From Verrucomicrobiota bacterium (GTDB lineage Bacteria; Verrucomicrobiota; Verrucomicrobiia; Limisphaerales; UBA9464), in the NCBI GenBank assembly GCA_029865985.1, contig JARXAF010000198.1:1-46288 (forward strand): 46,288 nt of DNA. The letters run 5' to 3'. The notes beneath the pieces were generated by a model, which saw only the letters and a list, made by a program, of their open reading frames with translations, did not search any database and was not told where the DNA came from. Below are positions 1 to 8,150 of the stretch, one piece after another. Position 1 is the stretch's first letter. Every line of letters starts with the position of its first letter. Position numbers and translations under genes: made by a program.

Positions 1-1536
1 AGAAACCGAAGCCCCATCGCGACGCAGTCGGAGCCAGGTTTGGGGGTAATTCACGGGATACCCATCCCGTGGGGCGGTCATCGAGGCATTGGCCCCGCTG
101 GAAGGGCGATTGCGAAAGAAGCTGCCCACGGAGGCCGAACCGGCAAAGGCTCCGGCAAAGGGTGAACTGGCCTCGGTACCAGAACGGACAACCAATCCGG
201 CCGTCATGTAAGGATCAGTGACGGTGAGGCCGTCCACGCGAACCCGAAGGTCGAAGTTGCCGGTCAGCGACTGAGCGGCAAACCCGGCCGAGTCGGTCGT
301 GCCGCTGATGTCGCCACCGCGGGCGGAGACATCGAACCCGCCCCGGGCCACCCATTGAACCATCGTAGCCCGCGCGTCGTTGCCGCCCAGATTCACGGGC
401 ACCAGTTCGGTGGTGAAAAACTCACGCTCGGTGTTGGAATTCAACGCATTGGCGCGCGCTGACTGGTCACGAATCCCGTTGATGGTGAGCCGATATCGGG
501 TGGATTCCAAGAGCCCCCGCACCTCCAGAACGAGCATCGTCGGATTGGTTCCCAACGCAGCCGATCGAACCGTCACCCCACCATCGATCCGAAAGGCATC
601 GCTCACCGCGCCCGAAGGAATGGCCACGGCTTCGCTGAACTCGATGACCACATTGGTGAGGCCCACGTTGTAAACCCGGCGAACCTCCGGAGCGACCGTG
701 TCTGGAATCACCGTCAAGGTCACCGCGACCGATTGGGTGGAACCCAAGGCATTGGTCAGAAAGGCCTGAAAGGACGCCCCATTATCCGCCCAACGCACCG
801 GATCCAACGTGTAACTCGTCCCAGTCGCATTAGGGATGAGATTACCGCCCCGCTTCCAATATACTTCAGCCCCACCCGGGTTGTCGTAACCGACAGTGAA
901 AGTGGCCGAACTGCGTTCATCGACCGTGACCGCCACGGGTTGTTGTGAAATCCGCGGGGCCTCGGGCTTGAGCCCCCATGCAACGAAGTTGTCGAGGGGA
1001 ATGGGCCCCTCATCCACACCATCCGGGCGCACCCATCGAACCGCCAAATTGTCTCCCCCACCCCCCTCTTTCTGGAGGGCTTCAATGTAGTAGCGGGAAC
1101 CCGCGACCAAGGTGATCGGGTCGCTTTGCTGCTCGGCATAGTTGCTCCAATTGCGCGGAGGGGTCCAACCCGGGACTCCGGCGATCCATCGGACCTTATC
1201 CGGACTGGCGTCGGTGCTCAGGAACAGTCCGGCGTAGTCATCGGCAGCAATCCAGAAGGTATACTTGCCGCTCAGTGGAGCCGTGAAGATACCCCGCAAC
1301 CGTTGCCCATAATTCTCGGCCACATCGGTGGGAGCTTCGAAAAAATCCGTAATGATGTTGGTGGAAGTCGGCTTGTTGGGATAAGCCGGGCTGTTGGTCA
1401 GCGCATCGAGTGTCACACCCGGAATGTCGCTGAACACTTCCCTCAAAAGCGTTCCGCCGTGAACCGGCAGCAAGCTCAGGATCGCCATCAATACCCAGCG
1501 ACCCAAGGTCGCACCCGTTTGAAACTTCCAGTTCAT
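1..1536 (-). CDS. Exported PA14 / Ig-like multidomain protein, 5' part only
   Basis: I translated the minus strand by hand from ATG at 1536-1534 and found 512 codons open to the left edge, so the C-terminus lies outside the window. The ORF track omits it because it has no stop here. The N-terminus has a basic start and a hydrophobic stretch (LGRWVLMAILSLLPVHG) that looks like a signal peptide. Residues about 28-172 resemble a PA14 domain: GKYTFWIAADDYAGLFLS, and a later GGGGDNLAVRW typical of the second half of the fold. Residues about 175-245 look like an Ig-like domain, followed by a Big_5-like domain (APEVRRVYNVGLTNVVIEFSEAV). The remainder resembles a concanavalin-like 'NFDLRVRVDGL' region. 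PA14 modules often bind glycans on secreted verrucomicrobial proteins. The function of the whole protein is unknown; adhesin or polysaccharide-binding enzyme is possible. Confidence 0.85.
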   Translation of the reverse strand, partial: MNWKFQTGATLGRWVLMAILSLLPVHGGTLLREVFSDIPGVTLDALTNSPAYPNKPTSTNIITDFFEAPTDVAENYGQRLRGIFTAPLSGKYTFWIAADDYAGLFLSTDASPDKVRWIAGVPGWTPPRNWSNYAEQQSDPITLVAGSRYYIEALQKEGGGGDNLAVRWVRPDGVDEGPIPLDNFVAWGLKPEAPRISQQPVAVTVDERSSATFTVGYDNPGGAEVYWKRGGNLIPNATGTSYTLDPVRWADNGASFQAFLTNALGSTQSVAVTLTVIPDTVAPEVRRVYNVGLTNVVIEFSEAVAIPSGAVSDAFRIDGGVTVRSAALGTNPTMLVLEVRGLLESTRYRLTINGIRDQSARANALNSNTEREFFTTELVPVNLGGNDARATMVQWVARGGFDVSARGGDISGTTDSAGFAAQSLTGNFDLRVRVDGLTVTDPYMTAGLVVRSGTEASSPFAGAFAGSASVGSFFRNRPSSGANASMTAPRDGYPVNYPQTWLRLRRDGASVS

Positions 1537-1743
1537 GATTTAATACCCTCACTGCAGCCATGCCCCCGTGATGAGCCATTTGGCAAACGACGGTTGAACA
1601 GGGCTTGGCAAGCGACTAGCAGCTTCCGTGCAAATTCAACCGAGCGGTAACGAAACCGTAACATTCCTCGAATTTGGAGTCACTCACGGAACTTTCAGCG
1701 CCAAATGACTCGCTCCAACCCAAGGACTCGCCGCCTTTCTAGT

Positions 1744-3033
1744 TCAGTCTCTCCAGAAAAACGACTCCTCCCCGACCCGGTAGCGGACGGCCATCTCAGG
1801 GGTGTCAATGGGGCGGGCTTGATGAAGGGATTCCACACCAGCCAAGGTCATGCCCGAAGTCAGCAAGGTGCGCTCCAGCGGATACGGTTGGCGACGTTCC
1901 ACGACCATCCGTTCGATGTGGCGGATTTGCGGATTGAAGAAGTCAGCCGTGGAAGACCCGTGGGTAGGCATGGGCAAGTACATCTGACACGAAATGACCC
2001 GGCCCGTCTTGGAATCCAGGCCCGCATAATTGAAATCCCGAATCGCCAGCATGGCCAGGGTGGTGCGGAAGCCGTCGCGGTGGTCAATGAAGTAGCCCCA
2101 GGCCTCCGGAAAGGCTTCCCGCGCCCAGTTGAGGCTGACCGGTGCCGTCGGGTAACCATCCCGCACCGGAAGGTTGTGACTGCGGCACAATGCCGCCTCC
2201 AACAGACGCCGGGTCGTATCCCGCCGGCTCAATTCGTCCCAAAAGGCCGCTCCGCGAAGCCCGTGAACCCGACGAATTCCCACCTCGCCGCCCTTCCGCC
2301 GCTCCGACATGCATTGAGCGGTCTCCAAACCGTGGATGTCATAGCTGTCGAGGCCACCATAGGCGGCGCACAGACTCTCCGATAATTGCGTCCCCAACGG
2401 CATCTCCATGGGCGGCATGCGTTTGGTGACCGGCAACGACGAACCCGCCTGGAACGGAAATCCCAAGCGACGGGCATCCTCCACCATTTCCACGCATTCG
2501 CGCCAGTCGGTGGACAAGTGCTTGTCATTGAACACAGGCACGCTCCGGCCGGAAGTTTCGAACACCCGCACCACTTCCTTGAAGAATCGGTACCGCGGAT
2601 AACGGGTCTGCCCCTTCTCGTTCTTCGGGTACTGACCATGCTCCCCAATGATCACGACGCCATCGACCGCCAACCGACTCGTCCCCAGCGTCAGCGCCTC
2701 GGCGATGCTCGAATAAATCGGAACGCCATGACGGGCCGCCGTCCCACGGGCCAAGTCCTTTTCCGGAAACTGATCGACGTACAAAGAAACCAAATCCACC
2801 TCCGGCTTCCGCCAACCGCCCTCCCAGACATAGCCCAAGAGCAACCGATCGATGAAATGCTGGGCATGAGAGTGCAGGCGGACCTCCGTGGCAATCAGCG
2901 CGATTTTCTTGCGGGCCGGTTTAGGTTCCCTGTAGGCCCAGACGGTGCGCGCCAAGGAAGTGGCGGCCACAGCAAATCCGGCCATGGCGCCTGCGGTGGC
3001 AAGGAACTGTCTGCGGGAAACAGAGGCATTCAT
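1744..3033 (-). CDS. Tat-exported protein of unknown function
   Basis: The track extends this ORF to 3459, but the ATG at 3033 is the better start. It gives MNASVSRRQFLATAGAMAGF, a twin-arginine signal, and a 429-residue product, and it overlaps the stop of the upstream transporter by four bases (ATGA at 3030-3033). After the signal a line of mixed alpha/beta sequence begins with RKKIALIATEVRLHSH. It includes GVVIIGEHGQYP and a His/Asp-rich segment (FIDHRDGFR), which could form a Rossmann-like or metal-binding fold. I do not recognise a named family with confidence. Similar secreted proteins occur in Planctomycetota and Verrucomicrobiota with no defined role. Context with a creatininase and an organic-anion type transporter suggests a part in uptake or breakdown of a small molecule, but this is inference. 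Confidence 0.8.
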   Translation of the reverse strand: MNASVSRRQFLATAGAMAGFAVAATSLARTVWAYREPKPARKKIALIATEVRLHSHAQHFIDRLLLGYVWEGGWRKPEVDLVSLYVDQFPEKDLARGTAARHGVPIYSSIAEALTLGTSRLAVDGVVIIGEHGQYPKNEKGQTRYPRYRFFKEVVRVFETSGRSVPVFNDKHLSTDWRECVEMVEDARRLGFPFQAGSSLPVTKRMPPMEMPLGTQLSESLCAAYGGLDSYDIHGLETAQCMSERRKGGEVGIRRVHGLRGAAFWDELSRRDTTRRLLEAALCRSHNLPVRDGYPTAPVSLNWAREAFPEAWGYFIDHRDGFRTTLAMLAIRDFNYAGLDSKTGRVISCQMYLPMPTHGSSTADFFNPQIRHIERMVVERRQPYPLERTLLTSGMTLAGVESLHQARPIDTPEMAVRYRVGEESFFWRD

Positions 3034-4301
3034 GGAGTGATGGGAGTCCGGGTCTTGATTCGATGCAGGTACCAGAGGGGTGGGAGCGCCAGGAGGGGCA
3101 GGAGTCCGGCCGCCACCAGGCCGGAATCCATGGTCCCCAAACGATCGGCGGAGAGGCCGAAGAGCAACTGAGCCTGGGCCGGCAAGATCCACGCCGCGAC
3201 GCCCGCTGCCCCGGTGATCTTGCCTTGATGGTGCTCGGAAAGGTCTTGGGTGAAGGTGTGGTAGAGCGGAAAAACTCCAAGTGCTCCTGCGGCGATGGCC
3301 AACAACACGGCCATGAGCCAAGGCCCTCGGCCCAACCAAGGCACGGCGACCGTGCCACAGCACAGCAGGGCGCAGCCAAAAAACACCAGAAACCGGGCCC
3401 CCGACGGAGTACTGCCTCGACGAGCCAGGGCGACCGCCAAGGCCCCAGCAGCTAAACAACCCACATCGGCCGCCACAAAGAAGGCCGAGTTGAAATGGAG
3501 TGCTTCAGCCTCCGCGTAACCCCGCCCTTTTTGCAGGAACATCGGCAACCAAGCCCGCAGGACTTGCCACGTCGTGTTGATGCAGGCCACCACCAGGATG
3601 ACCGCCAACATGCGACCACTGAAGAGCACTTTCAGAAAGGGGGTAGCCGAGGGGCCTGCTGCAGCCACCGATTCCGCTCCCGAACGCAAATCACCCGAAC
3701 GCACCATCAGGAACCAAGGAATGAGCCACAACAATCCCACCCCACCGAGCCAGAAGAACGGCGGGCGCCAAGCCCCTGCTACTCCCACGGTTCCTGCTCC
3801 CAAGAGCAGCGGCAGAACCAACGGCGTGATGATCGCCCCGAACGTGGCACCACTTTGCAGCAGGCCATTGCCCATCGATCGCTGCCGTTCATCGAGGAGC
3901 GAGCGAGTGATGCGGACGGCGCAAGGCCAATGCCCGGCTTCAAAAAAACCCAGCAGTCCGCGGAAGAGCAGCAACCCGGAATAATCTTGGGCCCACCCCG
4001 TCGCCATCCCGGCCAGCGACCACAACGCCAGAACCGCGGCATAAACCCGATGCACGGCGAATCGGTCCGCCATCCAACCGAAGACCACCGAACCCGCGGC
4101 AAAGGAGTAACCGAAAGCGGCCTCGACCTGACCATACTGGGTCTTGGTCATGGCGAACTCCTCGGTGATCCGCACCGAGAGTCCGGACAACGTTTGCCGG
4201 TCCATGTAGTTGATGGCCGAGGCCAGCAACAACATCCCGCACACCGACCACTTCCAGACGGCACCGCGCGAACCGGATGGAGGAAGGGCGGTCATGGGCA
4301 C
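3030..4301 (-). CDS. MFS transporter, ACS-like (anion:cation symporter)
   Basis: A 423-residue inner-membrane protein with about twelve hydrophobic segments. The N-terminal half carries the major facilitator signature INYMDRQTLSGLSVRITEEF, then FGWMADRF after TM2 and GFFEAGHWPCAVRI in TM4. These are typical of the hexuronate/organic-anion (ExuT-like, ACS) branch that imports carboxylates with protons or sodium. The substrate cannot be told from sequence. The start in the track is GTG at 4301, directly after the creatininase TAA. An ATG two codons later (4295) is equally possible and changes only two residues. The 3' end overlaps the Tat-protein gene by ATGA, so the trio is probably one translationally coupled operon. 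Confidence in the superfamily is high and in the ACS assignment moderate. Confidence 0.9.
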   Translation of the reverse strand: MPMTALPPSGSRGAVWKWSVCGMLLLASAINYMDRQTLSGLSVRITEEFAMTKTQYGQVEAAFGYSFAAGSVVFGWMADRFAVHRVYAAVLALWSLAGMATGWAQDYSGLLLFRGLLGFFEAGHWPCAVRITRSLLDERQRSMGNGLLQSGATFGAIITPLVLPLLLGAGTVGVAGAWRPPFFWLGGVGLLWLIPWFLMVRSGDLRSGAESVAAAGPSATPFLKVLFSGRMLAVILVVACINTTWQVLRAWLPMFLQKGRGYAEAEALHFNSAFFVAADVGCLAAGALAVALARRGSTPSGARFLVFFGCALLCCGTVAVPWLGRGPWLMAVLLAIAAGALGVFPLYHTFTQDLSEHHQGKITGAAGVAAWILPAQAQLLFGLSADRLGTMDSGLVAAGLLPLLALPPLWYLHRIKTRTPITP

Positions 4302-5069
4302 TTATCGTTCAGACCAAGAGATGCCGTCCCAGCGCCGGACGCGTTCCAGCAACTGGACCGCATCCGCAGAAAAAACATCAAAGAGCGCTTCCCCCTTTTC
4401 TGCCGACGCGGCGGACGGGTGACCGATGTGACCCGTTGGGGTGCGTTCCCGAGTGACCCAACCCCGATGGGCCGGATGGAACGGGGGCGTCGCATCCACG
4501 GGGTCCAATGAGGCATAGGCCCCCACCTTGGCGGGATCCAATCGCAGCATCATCGAAGTCTCCCACTCGCAGGCATGCCCCATCTCCTGTTGCACCCACC
4601 CACCCGACACCGGCCGCTCGAAGGGTTTGCCTCCGAGGCTCCAATACGTGGCAAAGAGCAGCAGCAAGCCGTCGGTGTCGCGGTGCCGCTGACGCAATTC
4701 AAAAACCACCTGCCGACCGGGGACATCATTGCCGCCGTGACCGTTGAAAAAAATCACCCGCTTGAACCCGTGCCGCAGGACATTCTCGGCCAACCCCACT
4801 AGCACATCGAGGTAAGGACGGGGCGGCGCCGACAGCGTTCCTGGAAAATCGAGGTGATGATCGGAATTGCCGAGCCAGAGCACCGGGGCGAACACGACCT
4901 CTTGAGACAACGCCAACTCCGCCCGACGCACCACTTCGCCAACGAGTTGAGTGTCGGTGAGCACCGGCAAATGACCCCCGTGCTGCTCCAGCGCAGCGAT
5001 GGGAAAGACAATCGGAGTCTCGCGCGGCAAGGCCGCCAACTGCGGCGAAGTGAGTTCGGAAAGGTACAT
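4302..5069 (-). CDS. Creatininase family amidohydrolase
   Basis: A 255-residue cytoplasmic protein of the creatininase/formamide-hydrolase family (PF02633), the usual length for the family. Family metal-ligand signatures are present: EQHGGHLPVLTDT near residue 28, NSDHHLDFPGT near 69, FFNGHGGND near 108 and a later HACEWETSM that supplies acidic and His residues. Members are Zn/Mn enzymes that open cyclic amides (creatinine) or cleave formamides in cofactor pathways such as mycofactocin and riboflavin. No creatinase or mycofactocin genes are nearby, so creatinine itself is not implied. It is the first gene of a three-gene run: its TAA abuts the GTG of the MFS transporter. It lies 81 bases downstream of the large WD40/cytochrome gene on the same strand, so read-through from that operon is possible. 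Confidence 0.9.
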   Translation of the reverse strand: MYLSELTSPQLAALPRETPIVFPIAALEQHGGHLPVLTDTQLVGEVVRRAELALSQEVVFAPVLWLGNSDHHLDFPGTLSAPPRPYLDVLVGLAENVLRHGFKRVIFFNGHGGNDVPGRQVVFELRQRHRDTDGLLLLFATYWSLGGKPFERPVSGGWVQQEMGHACEWETSMMLRLDPAKVGAYASLDPVDATPPFHPAHRGWVTRERTPTGHIGHPSAASAEKGEALFDVFSADAVQLLERVRRWDGISWSER

Positions 5070-5150
5070 GGAGAATCAGGCCCAAGGATGCAGATCCGAT
5101 GCACCCGGTCAAAGAAAGGCGACGAAGTCGATTCAACGCGAATTGAGACC

Positions 5151-8150
5151 TCAAGGCTCCCAACTCTGCCGCAACTGGCCATTGTCAGCATCCCACAAAC
5201 GAACAAAGCCGCGATCATCGGCTCCGACGATCCATCGCCCATCCCGGCTGACGGCCAGCGCCTGCAAGTACTCGGGCACGGCAGCCAAATCGCGAACGGT
5301 CTCGCCATCGGCCTTGAACACGCGCCCCTTGCCCGTGCCACTGAGGGCTACAAACCGGAGAGCCTGACCTGCCGACTGAAGCCCGGTCACTTCCTTGCCG
5401 AAGCCTTCGACGTTCTTGCGCCGCTCCCCGGTGCGAGGATTCCAGAGTTTCACCGTGCCCTCTGCGCCGGCCGTCGCGAGGACACTGCCATCCGGAGTCC
5501 AAGCCACGGCTATGACGTGGTGGGTATGCCCCTCCAGGTTGAGTCGTGAGACATTGGTTTGAAGCGTGGTGATCCGCGCGAAGCGATCAGCTCCAGAACT
5601 GGCGATGCGGTCACCCCGTGGTGAAAACGCCACTGCGGTCACCGCATCGCTGTGAACAGCCCCCAAATCCTGGGCCAAAGAACCTTCTGGCAGTTTCCAC
5701 AGCTTGAGTTCCCCAGACCGCGAGGGCTCACCACCACCCGTCGCCAACACCGTGCCATCGGGACTGAAGGCCAATGCATTGACGCGGTCGGCGAAGGCAG
5801 GAGCCGCCGCGGTCCCGGTCAACGTCTGCCGAAGAAACCAAGGTTGAGTCGTCCTAACTCGACGAACGCCATCCGGGAAGGCGGCGAGGAATTCGTTGTC
5901 GTCCTGAGCCAGCAATGCCAACGGAGCCCCCTGCCCCACGGCAAAGGTGGTCATGGCTCGCCCCGTCGCCGGATGCCACCGAGTCCACAAACCATCGGCA
6001 CCCACCGTCAGCAGCGATTGGCCCGACGGTGACAACGCCGCACTTTGGAACGACTGGGTCTTCGAACGATCCCGGTCCGCTTGAACGGTCTTGAGCCGGG
6101 TTTCCGATCGACGAATCCGACCCTGGGCCACCTGTTCCTCCGCTTGCGCCGCGCCCACCGCGACCGTCGCGTCCGCGACATTCTTTTCGGCCAAGGTCAC
6201 ATCTTGGCCAGCGCCTTCAGCGGCGATGCGCGCCTTGTCCAAGGGACCTTTGAGTTCGCCGGCCTTTTTCTGTGCTTCGGCCAACTGCTCTTCAGCCTTC
6301 TTGCGGCGCGGAGGAATATCGGTTTCAGCGCGTTCCAAGGCGGCCTTGCGCCGTCCCACCACCTCGGCCTTGGCGACCAAATCGTCGAGCAACTTCAACG
6401 CGGCTTCGGGTGTGGCTTTGACTGCGGCCGTGGCTTTCTGGAGAACCTCGTCGGCCGCCTTGGCTTCGGCTTGGATCCGGGTCAATTCGCCGGCAGCCGC
6501 ATCCCGATCCCGGGTGGCTGTCGCAGCGAGGGCGTTCTGGGCCGCCCACTCCTTGTCGCGCTCCGAAAGTGCTTTCGCCGCGAGATCCCGCTTCTCACGC
6601 GCCTTTCCCAGCGCGGCCTGGGCATTGGTGACCGACAACTTGGCTTCCTGGATGCGAGCGACCGCCACGGTCAATTCCAGGCGACTTCGGCTCAATTCCA
6701 CCTCTTCGCGCGCAGCCTCCGAAGCAAGTCGAGGGTCGCCGGCCATGCGTGGACCATTGGTGTGGGAGAGATTCCGAAACAAGGTCTCTGCGCCCCCGTT
6801 CGAGAGAATCACCACGCCATTGGATCCCGACCGATCCCAAACCAAAGAATGGACCGCGCCCGACAAACGGCGCTGGCCCGCCAAACCATTGGTCCACCGT
6901 TGAAGAACCCCATCGGAATCAGACAACCAGAGGGAGCCTCCGGGCGCTGAGTCCGTTGCCAAAACCTTCGAAGCGAGCGGCATCCCCTGAATGTCTTCGA
7001 GCACCCAAGGAGCCTTTCCCGAGTCGGCTCCAGTTCGTCGGATTCGCTGACCGGCATGGGCTGAACCATAGGTGACACACCAGTGATCCCCACCCGACAC
7101 CCAAGCCATTCCCGTCGGTTCGGCCGGCAATGCGAGTCCCTTCGACAGGGATGGCCCTGGTTTCATCAGGGACAAGCTCCACCAGTCGCGACCGCAGGCG
7201 ACTGCCAAAGCGTGCCCGTCCGTGGACCACGCGAGTCGGGCCGTCGAGAAGGAGGTGCCCGGTGACGCCCCCTTCAAAGGCCAAGTCCCGAGCAGGCGGT
7301 TCAACGGATTGGAACGGACTTCGAGGATGCCTCCACCCGTGATCGATGCCACCGCCGTGCCGTCCGACGAAAACGCAGCCGCCACCCAAGACGACTTCGC
7401 TGGGATGGAAACCAACGGATCCACGGCAACCGGACGACGCTGCCACAACCGCACCTCCCGAAACCCGGCGCTGGCCAACCATTGATCATCCGGGCTGAAC
7501 GCCAAGGCTCCGACCACATCCCGTTGGCTGGCGCCATCGAGGGACGCGTCTTCCAGACGCCCCACTGTCAGGCCGGTGGCCAATTCAATCAGGCTCACCC
7601 GATTGGCCCGAGCCACCGCAACCGTGCCGCCCTCTGAATCGAGAGCCACGGCAAAGCTGGATTTCCATTCCGAAGAAATGGGCTTCCAGGCCGGTTCCAC
7701 CACGACGGCTCGATCAGCCTTGGCTCCCTTCTCGATCCAACGCCAGAGCAACCCCAACTCCTCGGACGTGAGGTTACGGGCATTGGACTTGTTGCCTGCG
7801 GGCGGCATCACCAAATCTTCCACCTGATGGGCCGCAGACTTCAGCACCAAGCTCTCAGCAGGCTTTCCCACCACCGCTCCGGGACCGGTGTCTCCTCCAC
7901 GCAAAAGTGAGGCCGGAGTTTCCAAATTGAGGCTGGCTTTGGCTCGGGTCTGATTGTGGCACGGCAAACAATTCGCCTGGAACATCGGGAGGATGTCCTT
8001 CTGGAAACTGACCTCGGCATTCGTGCCACCCACAACTTTGGCGATGGGTATGGGCTGAACGGCGGCCCGACCGGAATCCACCCCGGCAAACACCCAGGCG
8101 ATGGCCCAAGCGATCCACCATCCCAAACGAGGTCTCAGGAAGCGCTTCAC
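5151..8150 (-). CDS. PSCyt1 cytochrome / WD40 protein with internal coiled coil
   Basis: A 999-residue exported protein. It starts at GTG (8150), overlapping the upstream stop as GTGA, with an N-terminal signal sequence ending near RAA30. A planctomycete-type cytochrome c domain (PSCyt1) follows, with heme motif CLPCH at residues 61-65 and the family MPPAGNK segment that usually holds the distal Met. Two sets of WD40-like repeats flank a long Ala/Lys/Glu-rich coiled coil at about residues 475-700. The distal set has clear repeats such as VNALAFSPDGTVLATGG, VTAVAFSPRGDRIASSG and VIAVAWTPDGSVLATAG. The first half probably completes a beta propeller. It is the last gene of the DUF1501/PSD1 operon. 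Its likely role is an envelope electron carrier or scaffold; the substrate is unknown. The coiled-coil insertion is described under findings. Confidence 0.9.
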   Translation of the reverse strand: MKRFLRPRLGWWIAWAIAWVFAGVDSGRAAVQPIPIAKVVGGTNAEVSFQKDILPMFQANCLPCHNQTRAKASLNLETPASLLRGGDTGPGAVVGKPAESLVLKSAAHQVEDLVMPPAGNKSNARNLTSEELGLLWRWIEKGAKADRAVVVEPAWKPISSEWKSSFAVALDSEGGTVAVARANRVSLIELATGLTVGRLEDASLDGASQRDVVGALAFSPDDQWLASAGFREVRLWQRRPVAVDPLVSIPAKSSWVAAAFSSDGTAVASITGGGILEVRSNPLNRLLGTWPLKGASPGTSFSTARLAWSTDGHALAVACGRDWWSLSLMKPGPSLSKGLALPAEPTGMAWVSGGDHWCVTYGSAHAGQRIRRTGADSGKAPWVLEDIQGMPLASKVLATDSAPGGSLWLSDSDGVLQRWTNGLAGQRRLSGAVHSLVWDRSGSNGVVILSNGGAETLFRNLSHTNGPRMAGDPRLASEAAREEVELSRSRLELTVAVARIQEAKLSVTNAQAALGKAREKRDLAAKALSERDKEWAAQNALAATATRDRDAAAGELTRIQAEAKAADEVLQKATAAVKATPEAALKLLDDLVAKAEVVGRRKAALERAETDIPPRRKKAEEQLAEAQKKAGELKGPLDKARIAAEGAGQDVTLAEKNVADATVAVGAAQAEEQVAQGRIRRSETRLKTVQADRDRSKTQSFQSAALSPSGQSLLTVGADGLWTRWHPATGRAMTTFAVGQGAPLALLAQDDNEFLAAFPDGVRRVRTTQPWFLRQTLTGTAAAPAFADRVNALAFSPDGTVLATGGGEPSRSGELKLWKLPEGSLAQDLGAVHSDAVTAVAFSPRGDRIASSGADRFARITTLQTNVSRLNLEGHTHHVIAVAWTPDGSVLATAGAEGTVKLWNPRTGERRKNVEGFGKEVTGLQSAGQALRFVALSGTGKGRVFKADGETVRDLAAVPEYLQALAVSRDGRWIVGADDRGFVRLWDADNGQLRQSWEP

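Noticed and set aside
3495-4511. 338-residue plus-strand ORF
   Set aside because: It lies antisense to the MFS transporter, is Pro/Arg/His-rich and has no domain pattern, so it is a shadow ORF of GC-rich coding DNA.
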